Positions 11,797-22,945 of a stretch of 64,000 nucleotides of DNA are shown here, one piece after another. The notes under the pieces are model-generated. The model saw only the letters and a list, made by a program, of their open reading frames with translations. It had not been told where the DNA came from and made no database searches. A program made the position numbers and the translations under genes. The stretch lies in contig NC_133777.1 in assembly GCF_003597395.2 (NCBI RefSeq), positions 7,412,689-7,476,688 on the forward strand, read 5' to 3'. Every line of letters begins with the position of its first letter. Position 1 is the stretch's first letter. Source of the DNA: Chelonoidis abingdonii. Lineage: Eukaryota; Chordata; Testudines; Testudinidae.

Positions 11797-12516
11797 ACAT
11801 CTCTGCAAGGGCTCCTATTCCAACAACACAGAGTAGAAAGGCTACCAAATCCACCCAGAACTCAGCTAAAGGAATGTGGAACAACAAAAGCCACAACCCA
11901 CACTACGTACTTGACTCAGACCCAGGCTGTCGCCTGTACCAGGGACAAATGACTGTTGTATACATATACTTTCCATTCACTATGTCTCCAGCGCTAAAGG
12001 AACAAGCTTGTGGGCCCTGGATTCACTTCCTCTTCTCTTTGTTCACTGGCAATGCGAGCTGGACTGTGCAGAGATGTAGAAATAGCATTAAACACCAAAT
12101 GTATCATTGCACATCAGCAGGGGGAACTCACACACTGATTATGTGTGAGACACCCCAAAATAGCGTTGTTGAAAGTTTCTCAGGAAAGGTGGGTTCACTT
12201 TAGATATTTATAAAGAAGAGATTTAGAATATGGCAGACCCGCCCAGACACAGAAAATTGTAAAGGGGTCAGAGCAGGGGTACTGGAACAATTTGAATAGT
12301 GGGAGTGTGGAGAGCCACTGAACCAAACTGTAAAACCTGTATGTGATGGAAACCACTTCAAGCCAAGGGGTGCAACAGTCCCCCCAGAATCCCTAGTTCC
12401 ACCCCACCTATGGGTCAGAGGTTAAAATTTAGGTCTAAACAATCAATAGGATTCTTCTAAAACACAGTCCTGAACATTCACTATAATTATATTACTCATA
12501 TAGGATCTCTTAAAAT

Positions 12517-12535
12517 AAAAAAAAAAAAAAAAAAA
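12517..12535 (+). repeat. Poly(A) tract
   Basis: A run of 19 A. It may be the tail of a retroposed element, but no recognisable body lies upstream. Confidence 0.8.
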
Positions 12536-12595
12536 TGGAGTGAGTGTCTTTAAAACAGGACTACTAAGAGGAGAGGCTGCCCCCGGGCGGCCCTG

Positions 12596-12716
12596 CTCAT
12601 TTGAGGTAGTTTAATTATGTTGATGGGGCCGTCGACATAGAGTGGCTACACAAGACATCTTACAGCAGCGCAGCTGCATCGGTACTGCTGTCTGGTCTCT
12701 AGTGTTGCTATAGCCT
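12596..12716. repeat. Dispersed GC-rich repeat fragment (tentative)
   Basis: Contains GAGGTAGTTTAATTATGTTG followed by CGTCGACATAGAGTGGCTAC and CAGCGCAGCTGCATCGGTAC. I associate these motifs with a common turtle non-autonomous element. The boundaries are approximate. Confidence 0.35.
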
Positions 12717-13761
12717 TGGAGTGGATAGGTGTGTAACCCCCAAGGAGATTACCTAGATTCCTGGAGCTCTGTCTGCTGGCAGCTCAGGGAGGGGGAGCCA
12801 AGGCAAACGCAGAGTCTGCCTGGCAATCAGTAGGGAGTGAGATGCCCCTCCCAGGGAGTTCAGGAAAGGGGAGAAGCCACATTGGAGTCAGTCTGGAGCC
12901 AGCCAGGAAAAGGGCAGGACTGGCTGTGTGGGGAGCTGGTGAGTCTCAGGCCTGCATGCAAGGTTCCCCGAGAACAGGCCTCTAGGGACCCGATAGAAGA
13001 TCCCTCAGCTGGGTTTTTCCTTCCCTACAGATGATTCCCAATTTGTAGCATTTGCTGGGAAAATTTCCCCAGCCAGGCTGAGTTCACCCTCCAGCTCCCT
13101 AGGTGAGACCCGTCACCACATGGTCAGCTCTGCTCTGGCTGCTGGTCCAGGGAAGCTGCCTGCGGAGTGTGACTGGAGACTGGGCTAAGAGGCTACAGTT
13201 TGGATGTTAGTTTAGTTGTATAACCTACACCTTGAGCCCTGCACCCCTTTGTGGTAAGGGGAAATCCAGGGACCGATGCAGCCTGATTCCTGCCTGAGGA
13301 GGATCCCTGCCAGCAGACAGCAGCCCCTCTGCAGTGACTGAGGGATCCAGCATCATCTTCGAACCTGAGGATCATTCATGCAGTTTGTGAGTGCACCAGC
13401 TTTTAGTTAGTCAGGGAATTTGTTTCGGGGACCCCCCCCCCCAACTCCCTGAACTGTGACCTCAAGCCAGGGAGTAAGAGTTTGAGGATTAACTGCTGTT
13501 ATATTACACCATGTGGAAGGGATTATCACCTCCCTCCTAACCTTGTGAGTCTTTGGGCTGCATTGAAACCCAGTCAGCCACAACTGCTAAAACACTGCAG
13601 AGAGAATTTTGTGGTTATAGTCATCAAGGGCCCCAGCAAAACATGCAAACCAACGGACATTAAGTCATGTTGCTACACATCAAGTCATGGGTATTTTCAG
13701 TGTGGCAACCCGTGACCCTAAAATAGCATCAGAGGGGGTACGTGTTAGTCTGGATCCTGTG

Positions 13762-13932
13762 AAAAGCAGCAGAGAATCCTGTGGCACCTTATAAGACTAA
13801 ACAGACGTTTTGGAGCGTGAGCTTTCGTGGTGAATACGTCTGCGTCTGACGAAGTGGGTATTCACCCAGAAAGCTCACGCTCCCAAAACGATCTGTTAGT
13901 CTATAAGGGCCACAGGATTCTCTGCTGCTTTT
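13762..13932. mobile_element. Foldback element with about 75-bp inverted arms
   Basis: The left arm (about 13762-13837) starts AAAAGCAGCAGAGAATCCTG and runs through GCACCTTATAAGACTAA and GAGCGTGAGCTTTCGTGG. The right arm (about 13858-13932) is its near-complete reverse complement, ending CACAGGATTCTCTGCTGCTT. The GTTAGTCT...GGCACCTTA...AAGCTTTCGTGG motif set is abundant in turtle genomes as I know them. The short centre carries the CTGACGAAGTGGGTATTCAC motif. Confidence 0.75.
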
Positions 13933-14849
13933 CCTAAAAATAGCATTTCACCTGTTATGTTGTATTTGTCTCCTGTTTAATATATATGTGTTGAATTTTA
14001 TTGTGTTTGTGTTATTTCTTGGAAGTCTCCAACTATCTGGCAAGTACATGGGGATTATCTTGTAGTTAAGATTTCCGGCCCAAGCTGCCCGATTGACCCT
14101 GCCAGGAAGGAGCGAGGAGGGGTGGAGGCACTGCAAATAATTCATAGAAAAAAAGAAAGAAGATACACCCTGCTGAGTGGGTGGCAGGTAGAAGAACCCA
14201 GACCTGTCCATCAAAACCTGTAGCGGATTGACATAAGGAGGTAACCAGGTGGGGAGGTCGCTACAGTAGAAAAGAGGAGGAGAGAAGCTGAGAATATGAC
14301 AGAACATTAAGAAATTCATTTGGTTTCATTGGCTTGACAAAGAGATGCAGTTCACTGGGGTCTGCATGAGAGTTGAATAATTCTAGGTAAACTGCATAAA
14401 ATGAGCTGGAGTAACTTGTAGAAAGTTACTGACAGGATCATTCAGAAATGGTCTGAAGCCCTAAGAAAAAATGGCACTTGCAGTTGAGAAGTGAGTTTTA
14501 CAAGCGCTCAACCTCAATGGCACAGACTCAATGCAGAGAAAAAATTGTTAATAAATGCAAACTAAGTAATCAAATTAAAAAGCAGCCAACCAAGCAGAGA
14601 GTGGGAAATTTAATTCTGGTGTCAAAGAGCTAAAACCAATTCTTTTCCACAAAGTCCACCTGAACATTTGAAACACTTGAGTCCCTGCTCAGGGAAAAAG
14701 ACCCCTCGCCACACCACTTAGATTCATCTCCACTGGGAACAAAGTTCATTTACGTGACCTCTTCAAAGGCCATGGATTAACTGCATTCCTCCCAACTACC
14801 GCTCCCAATGACCCTCTTGGAACCCCTTCTCTTCACCCAGGCGGTGCAC

Positions 14850-15233
14850 ACTCTGGCTCCACCAATCGGCTCTCAAAGTAATATGCGGCCTCCTGATATA
14901 GGCACCGACCCAGGGCTGCGTACCAGGCAGCCAACTTCAATGTCTGGGGGGAGGAGGGTTGCTCACTGCTCAACCACGGCTCGCCAAGCCCACTCCACCC
15001 CCACCACCACTGGCCCCCCGAGCCTGCCATGCCTCGCTCCTCCCCCTCCTCCGAGCCTCCTGCAACGCCATGAAATCAGCTGGGATCAGTGAGGCTCGGT
15101 GTGGGGAAGAGCTGATCAGCGGGGCTGCCAGGGGGGAGGGGGACTGATGGGGGGCTGCTGACGTATTACTGCGGTTCTTTGGCAATGTACATGGGTAAAT
15201 TCTGGCTCCTCAGGTTCAGGCTCGCCACTCCTG
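14850..15233 (-). mobile_element. hAT-like non-autonomous element, one end visible
   Basis: On the minus strand the end at 15233 reads CAGGAGTGGCGAGCCTGAAC, followed by GAGCCAGAATTTACCCATGT. This is a hAT-type terminal sequence familiar from turtle repeats. The other terminus and target duplication were not found, so the left limit is a guess. Confidence 0.4.
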
Positions 15234-16837
15234 TTCTATCCTATCAGTGTCCAAGCACTACGTTTCTGGCCAAGGAGGACTGAAGCCCTACACATGGCCA
15301 GGAAGGGCTATGCTGTTGAGAAGGGAACAGCTCCCTTTCTGTCCCCCAAAAGCAGGAGAGATTATCACTAACCCTAACAACTAGTCTGAGAAACACTCTC
15401 CTTTAATTCTCACGTGCACTTGTCTGCCATCTTTGTGGGAGGAAACTGTCAAGTTACATATTTTGGAACAATAATCTATCACTATCATCATCTTAGATCA
15501 TTAAAGCTTGGAGTGTTTTAAACACCTACTCCCCATCCATGACCATTTATGCTGTTTGTTTATATTTATTTTACTTTTCCCCTCTCAACTGTGAAACTAG
15601 AAACTTGTTAGTTTCACTCTATTTATAGCTGACTTCACACACAGGTGAAAAGAGATCAGTCCTACAGTGCCCTGTCAGAGTGTGCCATCACCTTCTCCTC
15701 CCCCCCCTCAAAAACTCACCTCTTCACAAATCATCAAGATGCTTCTCTTTATAGAAGGTTTGGTAAAACTTTTTAAACACATAAGATTTGGGGCCTACAC
15801 CACTGGAGAATGTTTCTTTAAATAAAAGGGAGGGGGAGGAAGGAAAGCTGCCGCCTCATCACTGCTCAAACAAATCCTTTCTCCATTGGTGCTGACAATT
15901 CCTCCCCGCCACCCCTCTTCCAGCCCTGACTGCAGGCAGGGAGGAAAAGGAAACAATTGTAGGGACATTGGGAGAGGTGTGTGAGGAAGGTTGATCGCAG
16001 AAAGCCCTTCTGAGTGAGCTACTGTTACAATCTGTGTAATGACAAACTGTAGACTGGCTTGACAGGACATTAGCCCACCAGCCCCTGAATTATGGTGAGT
16101 GCCAATGCAAAAAAGACTTGTTTATTTTAAATCTTTTTCCAGCAGCCTCAGAAATCAAACAAAAGACACCCACCCTTGTCACTGCCACTGTGCTGATGGG
16201 AGTTCATTAAAGCATGTTTTTTTTAAAGTACGTAAGTAAAAGCAAAAGCACAGGAGACATTCATCTGCCCCCACGCCCTAGGCAGAGCAAAGTCGCTTCA
16301 AATAAAGGCAGTAAGTCGACTAGATATAACATAGGAAAAAGTTTTCACCAATGTTGACACAGCAAATAAAATTCTATCACCTGCTGCTGCATAATAGCCT
16401 CAGGAGCCCAGGAAACAAAGGGACTGGGTGCAGTGGCCTCTGGTAGGAGGAGGAACCCACCCCACCAACCAGAAATCAGCAGGGATGAAATAAAAAAGGA
16501 CAATATCTAGCAGAAGCTCTGAGATCCTTCTTCTCCCAGGTATCTGTTATCTCTATGCCTGTCTCCCTCATCAGCTATTCCATGCCCTCTCCCAACACCC
16601 CAGCTTGGACACGCATTTGCACACCAGCGCCCCAACTGGCACTACCAGCTGTTCAGAAGTAACTACTCTAAAAAGCTATTGAATCCAGGAGTTGCACATA
16701 TATCACTGCTTTCAGCTATACGGCATCACACTGGGGCTAGGACTCAGAGGAGTTTCAGCACCAAACGAACACACAAGCCTCTAGTACCTGAAATATTAAG
16801 CTGGCAGTAGAAGACGACCTTTTAATATTCTATAAGC

Positions 16838-17224
16838 CAGTGGTTCTCAGCCGGGGTACGTGTACCCCTGGGGGTACGCTGAGGTCTTCCAGAAGGTACA
16901 TCAAATCATCTAGATATTTGCCTAGTTTTACAAAAGGCTACACAGTCAGTACAAACTAAGATTTCATATAGACACTGACTTCTTTATACTGCTCTATAAA
17001 CTGAAACGTAAGCATAGTATTTATAATCCAATCCATTTATTTTACAATTATATGGTAAAATGAGAAAGTAAGACATTTTGCAGTACTAGTAGCTGTGACA
17101 CGTTTGTGTTTTATGTCTGATTTTGTAAGCAAGTAGTTTTTAAATGAAGTGAAACTCGGGGATACGCAAGACAAATCAAACTCCTGAAAGGGGTACAGTC
17201 ATCTGGAAAGGTTGAGAGCCGCTG
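16838..17224 (+). mobile_element. hAT-like MITE with terminal repeats and 8-bp target duplication
   Basis: The left end CAGTGGTTCTCAGCC and the reversed right end CAGCGGCTCTCAACC form terminal inverted repeats. The flanks CTATAAGC (16830-16837) and CTATAAGA (17225-17232) agree at 7 of 8 bases, the duplication length expected for hAT. The 387-bp interior is AT-rich without a transposase. Confidence 0.8.
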
Positions 17225-18738
17225 CTATAAGACAACCACTAGCAGGTGACATGATCACACACACACTTGAGCCAATATGTTACAATTCACAAACCAAGAA
17301 TTACTGTTCTCTCCATCCAGTGTAACAGAAGAGGGTCTCCAAGAGGCAAGCATGGCATCCTTTTTGCCAGACACAGAAAGGATTGTATCCTCAGGTGGGA
17401 GAAGAAAGCCAAGATACTGCTGTCTCTGAGTCCCATCCTCCACCCCAGATTACAGCCAGGCAGCAAAGCTACACACTGCTTGCATGAGTACAGATTAGAC
17501 ACACGTACGGTTCAGCTGCAAATTTAAATGAAGAGGAACAAACACGAGTGCAAAGCGGTGTTGCTTGTGAAATAGCAGCTGCTGTGCTTTGCAGTGCAGC
17601 TTCATGCCTGCACTAATTGTGGGCCAGCGTGAAAACAGTCCTCCACGGGATATGAAAAGCAAACCACAGGTGCTTGGTGACATCATGCTAGAGCGAACAT
17701 GCCTGCAGGAACCCAAGTGCAAGCAAATCAGACCAACAATCAGCCCTCCAGCCCACTGCCCTTGTCTCATGGCTTACTTTACAGTCATCATATAAATGGA
17801 GCTTTTTCAGGGCAAGTTAAATTCATCCTCCCTCCCCACTGGGCCTCCTTAAACCCAGAAAAAATTAGCGTGTGCACTGGACACAAAGCCTTCTCCACTA
17901 AGCTGTTTTTTCACCCACTCAGTTCTGCATCGGTGGCAGCCAACTCCTCTCTCCAAGATTAACACCGACACTTTGAAACCTCTCTTAGCTCATCAGACCA
18001 TTGCATAACACACATGGCCCCAACACAGTTTATAGAAATACCCTAATTAATGGTGCCAGCTGCCACCATGCACTGGAGCTAGGGTGGAGAAGGGGAAGGG
18101 AGGTACTACAGAGCAACACATGGCAGCTTACTGGAGGAACGTCCAGCCTACTACTCCAAGAGAGGAATCAGCTGAGAACCATCGGTGATGTGTGCTAACA
18201 CACACTGGCACTGGTGGGGATCACATCCTTTGCTGGTTAACATGGAGTGGATGTCCTAGCTATGCTCACTTCAGGAGCACTTCCAGTGGCTACAGGAATG
18301 ATCTGTATATAAAGTTAGAGTGAAGGGGAGAGTCTGGAAAATAATGGAGGCTCAGAAAGACAGCCTGGGTACAAATTTGAGGGATCTCTCTGCACTGGCT
18401 TTGGACAGCTGGGAGTTCACTTAAATACGTTTGGCTGGGGATGGGGGACAAGAGAGAGCTGTTAAGGATGGATGACCCATGAAATCGGATCGATAAAAAG
18501 TGGCATGGCTCTATCAAGATTCCCTCCCAGTCTATTTAATAGATTCAAAGGAGGAGAGATGATCACCAGTTAAGTACCTAGTTTTGTATACCTTTAATTG
18601 TCCAAATAAAGCATTTCCTCTACAATGGGCTATGAAGGGACATGTCAGTCCCAGCAGCCACTGCTTTACTAACAGAGCAACCACCACCATGTGGTCATGG
18701 TCAAACAAGTTAAGAAACAGAACAGTCACTGGTCCCTT

Positions 18739-18740
18739 AC
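18739..18740 (-). other. MPRIP: Distal 5' splice donor (long exon form)
   Basis: On the minus strand the junction reads GAGAAG|GTAAGG, a good donor consensus. It lies exactly 357 nt beyond the proximal donor in the same phase, so its use inserts 119 residues without a frameshift. If neither donor is used, the frame meets a stop immediately, in the TAA formed across this donor. Confidence 0.65.
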
Positions 18741-19257
18741 CTTCTCTCATTGCCAAAGAGCCGGGCCACCTCTTCCCTTCCAGGACTGCGGGCCCGGGTC
18801 CTCTGCTCCAGCCGTTTCCTCTCCACCTGGAAGGCCTCCCGGTTACTGATCCTAATGGCCTTGGGAACATCGGCCAGGGTGGCGTACTGCCGACTGGCTT
18901 TGAAGGAAAGGGAGAGGTCCGTTCTTTCTGCTCCCCTTCCCCCGTCTCTGCAGCTGGAGTCCTTGCACGTGGGGTAAGCACTCTTTGAATCCAGGGAGTT
19001 CAGTGAGAAGCTGGAAACCATTCGGTTGTTTGAGCTGGTACCTGGGGAAGGAAAGGGGTGGCTGTGCTCCTGGAAAGGTGATTTGGGGTAACTGTACCTG
19101 TTATTCGGGGTGCTGGGGCTGGGAGGGGATGGTGGAGGTGGCAGCTGCTGCTCTTCCAACTTCGAGTCTTGCTTGGTCTTCTCCAAGGAAAAGTAACCAC
19201 TCTCAACACGCACCTTCCGCCCGCAGTCTATCCTGTCACCATTCATGGAGCTCTCAT
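18741..19257 (-). CDS. MPRIP: MPRIP exon with two alternative 5' splice donors
   Basis: The exon opens at 19257 after a tcttag acceptor; its AT completes a GAT codon with the G of the previous exon. The first 160 bp (to 19098) encode DESSMNGDRIDCGRKVRV, ESGYFSLEKTKQDSK and a run of Pro/Ser ending STPNN plus AG. This is the known MPRIP linker, and a GTACAG donor follows. If that donor is skipped, the frame stays open for exactly 357 more bases (119 codons) to a second donor, AAG|GTAAGG, at 18740. Both forms end with AG, so either joins to the next exon as an Arg codon. The extension is Ser-rich at first (FSLNSLDSKS, DLSLSFKAS). It then becomes highly charged (REAFQVERKRLEQRTRARS, EEVARLFGNER), consistent with a helix running into the following exon. 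The shorter form is the one I recognise; use of the longer form needs transcript support. Confidence 0.9.
19096..19097 (-). other. MPRIP: Proximal 5' splice donor (short exon form)
   Basis: On the minus strand the junction reads AACAG|GTACAG. Splicing here gives a 160-bp exon ending in phase 2. Joined to the exon at 6371 it yields STPNN-R-RSQVIEK, the arrangement I associate with the standard MPRIP protein. Confidence 0.8.
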
Positions 19258-20735
19258 CTAAGACGGAACAGAAAACAAGGGGAAGGATTTGGGTGGAGGT
19301 TACTACGCTTGGTTCCAAACTTGATTTCGCCTCCCCTCCATTTATATAAAAGGAGATTTTAAAACACAAACTGCCTTGCCTCCAATGAACAGGAAACATC
19401 TGCATACAATTTCCAGCATTACAGTGCCTATAGACCCAGGCCCAAACCTGACCTGGAAGACTCACCTCTGGAAGGAAACCGGAAGTTCAGTTTCAGGATC
19501 CATTGCATCTTTGGCTTCTGTGCCCAGAACTGCCAGAAAGGGTGATGATAAGAACAGGGTTTTTGTGATGTGGAGACTGACATGCTAGGAGGTGGACTAG
19601 GACCCACCAATCATCAGCATTTCGCACTTGGATTACTGAGCAGCCTGCTATGTGTGCCACATGCAAAGCTCCAACAGACATAGGGTGGGATGGGTGCTTT
19701 TGACTTATTTACAGAGGGAAAAGCTGGACAATGACAATAGGAGGAATAGAGCTAGCAGAATGCTATCAGGTGCCCAGCCAGCTTCTCACATCTGGTAAGG
19801 AGCAGCCATACTGCAGAAGGCCCAGTAAGGTCTCCCCTTATTTCTCTGAGTCCAAGCACGCAATGATCTGACCCACTCTGTCTCCACAGAGTCTGGGAGG
19901 AGGGACACAACAACAGGGAAGAGTGGGTGCTTTGTTAAGACATAAAGAGGAGGCTTCTCCACAAGTGCTACCTGTATATATTAGAAGGAAGCTCAGAGGT
20001 TCAGCCAGCAAACACCAATCCATTGCCTAATCACAAGTAAAATCAACTCTGATGGTGTCTCATTCCAGTAAAGCGAGAAGGTCAGCAGAGGGGAACAAGA
20101 GAGTGGAAGGCGTGTTAATAGCTGGAGAAAGCATGGCTCCATCAACAGCTCTTCATTTCTCCTCCTAGAAAAATGGGGAGCTAGGAGAGCATTGAGGCCT
20201 CATTAAAAGTCAGGCGTCAGGCCCTCCATTTGAGTGAGATGAAAAACAGCTGTATGCACCAGAGTGAGTTGGTGACCACCAGCCTCCATGCCAGCACAGA
20301 CAAAGGCATTAAGGAAAGAGGAGTCCCTTCACACTGCTCTTGCTATAGAGGGCACAAGGAACAATTCCCATTTTGCATTCACACCACCACAAAATTGTGC
20401 ACGAGCATTTGTTTTCAAGGGCCAAAACTGCATCTAATCAGCACTCAACTTCCTGACTTGTCGGCCTCTAGAGGATTCTCCATATGTAAGTTTGGAATGT
20501 GGAGAAAATCGTTTTGTTCCAGGCAGACTTGACCTGCTGGCTGGCTGGTAGGTAGGGACGTGTGAATGCATACACATACGCGTGCAGGGAAGAAGGGGAG
20601 GCGGCAGCAGCAGAGAGGTATACATCCAGCAGCGACTTTCACATCCATTCTGAAGATCATAAGCTGGATGGTAAGTTATTTTTTGTTTTCTCTAACCAAA
20701 AACCGAGTGACCGAAAAGCAGCATCTGTGGAGGTA

Positions 20736-20737
<2 letters not shown>

Positions 20738-20772
<35 letters not shown>

Positions 20773-20791
20773 CTCTCTCTCCCTCCCTCCC
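20738..20791 (+). repeat. (AC)n-(CT)n compound microsatellite
   Basis: About 16 AC units followed by CT and CCCT units. Confidence 0.95.
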
Positions 20792-22123
20792 GCCCATGGC
20801 CACATCCCAAGGTGTCAAGGGCAAAAGCCTATTGATTCATCAAAACCAGGGCTTTGCTGACACCAGCTAAATCAGAGAGACGCAAAGGGAGCAGTCTTCT
20901 TCCATTAGCTAATCCCAAGAGAGCAAGGAGGAAAGCAATCGTTTTAACTAGCCACTCAGAACATGCAACAAACTCAGCTTTCCCCTCCACCCCCGATTTA
21001 TCCAAGGGGAACACGTGTACCAAAGCAGGAAGAAAGCCCGGGCCTCTATTGTTTCATTTCGAACAATACAGCAGACTCCGGAGGCTTCCATGGACTAATC
21101 AGAGAAGACAAAATGTAAACAGCTGCCCTGATATACGGTTGGGAGGAGGAAGCAGCACCTCAGTGCTTGGAAATAAAATAGGACGAATTACAGGCAAGTG
21201 CCTCTCTGTATCCATTAGGGCACTATTTCCCGAAGGGCAGGCTGCAACCACCTGGAAAGCTGTGATAGGTCACGGGCCCAGTCCAGAGGGGAGACCACTG
21301 GGGGGTGGGGAGGTGTTTGGATAGTGAGCCCACCCCCTACTCATCCTGCAGCGAGTGCTCCTGTCCCATGGAACTGGGTTGAGAGGGCTGCTGTGGGTGA
21401 TCCATGCCCCATTTGTGGGGCGAGGAAGAGGTGGCAGCAAAGGAAGCTGGCCTCCGATTTTGCCTCCCTGCTCCCCATGCATTAGGACCCTGGGTAGGCT
21501 GCAAAAATTAAGACAAAACGCAGTTGGTGGGCTGCCTTAGTGAAAAATGTGGGAATCACTCTGTGGATAATATAAAGGGGGACAATCATATTCAAAAGCT
21601 CATTTATTTCAAAGGAAATTTTGTTGCCTTGAAATTGCACCCATTAGAGGTGGAAAAAAGACCTGTGAGGTCATCCCGTTCTGCTCCTTGCCTCTGCCTT
21701 CCAGTACTTTATCCAGATTTTCCCCTTTCTTAATTTCATCCCATTATTCACAATTATTCCCCTTCCCCACCCACAGGTACCGCAGGTTAAGTGTTCAGAT
21801 CTTTGTAGGCTGACACTGGGCTGAACCATTCCCACCGGATTAAAGTATTGAAAGAGGGATGGGGGGGTGGGGGAGAACAAGACAGAAGGAGAATCTAGTT
21901 TTCTTTTCACCACTGATGTCAGTTTCTTCTTATTTTGCACTTCACTCAGTTCAGGACAATGAAATCAGCTATAGTCCATGACTGTGCCTACCCAGGCACT
22001 GCCTCAATGGAAATAATATCATCTTCATCAACAGGGCAGTTTCCTTCTGTTTCTCTACGGCAGTTGTGGGATCTTAAGTACTAACAGGTAGTTGGTTTTC
22101 CAAACCAGTAGGGGAACCATTAC

Positions 22124-22130
<7 letters not shown>

Positions 22131-22155
<25 letters not shown>
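22131..22155 (+). repeat. Poly(A) tract
   Basis: A run of 25 A; no retroposon body was recognised upstream. Confidence 0.9.
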
Positions 22156-22345
22156 GTTAAATAATACACAAAGACAAGAAACCATTTCTATTCACGTTTT
22201 TAAATAAAGGCAAGTTTAGAACAAACGTTTTGACTAGGTCCCGTTAAGAGAGCCACACCACTCCAGTCAAGACAGCTATGTAATAAAACCACACTGCTGC
22301 AGGAAAACCTTCCAATCCTAGTAACAACTTGGGGTTAATCGGCCA

Positions 22346-22475
22346 TTAATAATAGCATTTTGCACTTTGAAAGCACCTTCCATCAGAGGATATCAAAGCA
22401 CTTTACAAACAGTAGGCTTCACAACATCCCTGTGAGGTAGGTAAGGTATTAGATCCACCTTTCAGAGGGGTAAGT
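22346..22475 (-). mobile_element. MIR-like SINE 3' fragment
   Basis: Plus-strand text GGATATCAAAGCACTTTACA, ATCCCTGTGAGGTAGGTAAG and CCACCTTTCAGAGGGG is the reverse complement of an old MIR-type 3' portion (counterpart of CCCATTTTACAGATG). Confidence 0.5.
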
Positions 22476-22758
22476 TGCCGCACAGAAGTGTTTGGGGGAG
22501 CTCTGACCAACATAATCTATTGGGGCAGTGGCAGATCCAGGAAGTGACATTGCTCACTGCTCCCATGGACTTTCTGAAGTTGCAGGTGCTCAGCAGTTTC
22601 TGAGCATCAAGGCGTAAGAGTCTAATCTCCCAGGCTCTGCTCCAGTCACTACACAGCACAAACCTCAGGGTGAAAAAGAAAGCTCCCCCCATCAAGTATC
22701 CAGTGCTGCCAAGGTAGAGGAGAACAGGAACCAGTGCCAGCGTCCCTCTGGTTCTTAC

Positions 22759-22945
22759 CTTCTTTGCTTTCCAACACAGGTTCCTTCAGGGAGCTGGCAG
22801 TCTGGGCTGGGCTGATGCTACTGCTCCCATCTGGTTGATCTTTGCCCCTCATTTCTTCTTGCCAGAGTGTGGACTTGGTAGTGGGGACCTTCTCTGCATT
22901 AGGAATGTTGCTACTGGTCACAGCCATCTTAGCGGGGCCAGGTTC
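22759..22945 (-). CDS. MPRIP: MPRIP exon: Ser/Pro linker after PH1
   Basis: This 187-bp exon encodes 62 codons plus one base. It begins EPGPAKMAVTSSNIPNAEK, continues VPTTKSTLWQEEMRGKDQPD, and ends SLKEPVLESKE with a trailing G. The blocks EKVPTTKSTLWQEEM and KDQPDGSS match the low-complexity linker between the two PH domains of MPRIP. The acceptor is tgttctctttag and the donor is AAG|GTAAGA. It starts in phase 0 and ends in phase 1, consistent with the neighbouring exons. As I recall them, mammalian orthologues carry a longer Ser run after AVTS, whereas here the run is only two Ser followed by Asn; that difference is from memory. No folded domain is apparent, and the stretch is probably disordered. 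Confidence 0.93.

Larger units (their letters stand above)
6372..18740 (-). other. MPRIP: MPRIP intron, 12.4 kb (12.7 kb if the proximal donor is used)
   Basis: A phase-2 intron downstream of the dual-donor exon. Contents include a perfect hairpin (7.54 kb), foldback repeats (8.49 and 13.76 kb), a terminal-inverted-repeat element (9.88-10.51 kb), diverged tandem units (11.17 kb), a hAT-like end (15.23 kb) and a hAT-like MITE (16.84 kb). No second gene is visible. The 218-codon frame at 11547-12203 looks like chance. The stretches 8.6-9.87, 14.0-14.85, 15.24-16.83 and 17.23-18.74 kb show nothing I can name. Confidence 0.8.
19258..22758 (-). other. MPRIP: MPRIP intron, 3.5 kb
   Basis: A phase-1 intron between two linker exons. 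It holds a CA/CT microsatellite (20.74 kb), a 25-nt A tract (22.13 kb) and a MIR-like fragment (22.35 kb). Otherwise there is no recognisable feature. Confidence 0.85.

Noticed and set aside
11547..12203. 218-codon open frame on the plus strand.
   Set aside because: No recognisable domain; it crosses a 28-bp tandem duplication and lies in an intron on the strand opposite MPRIP.
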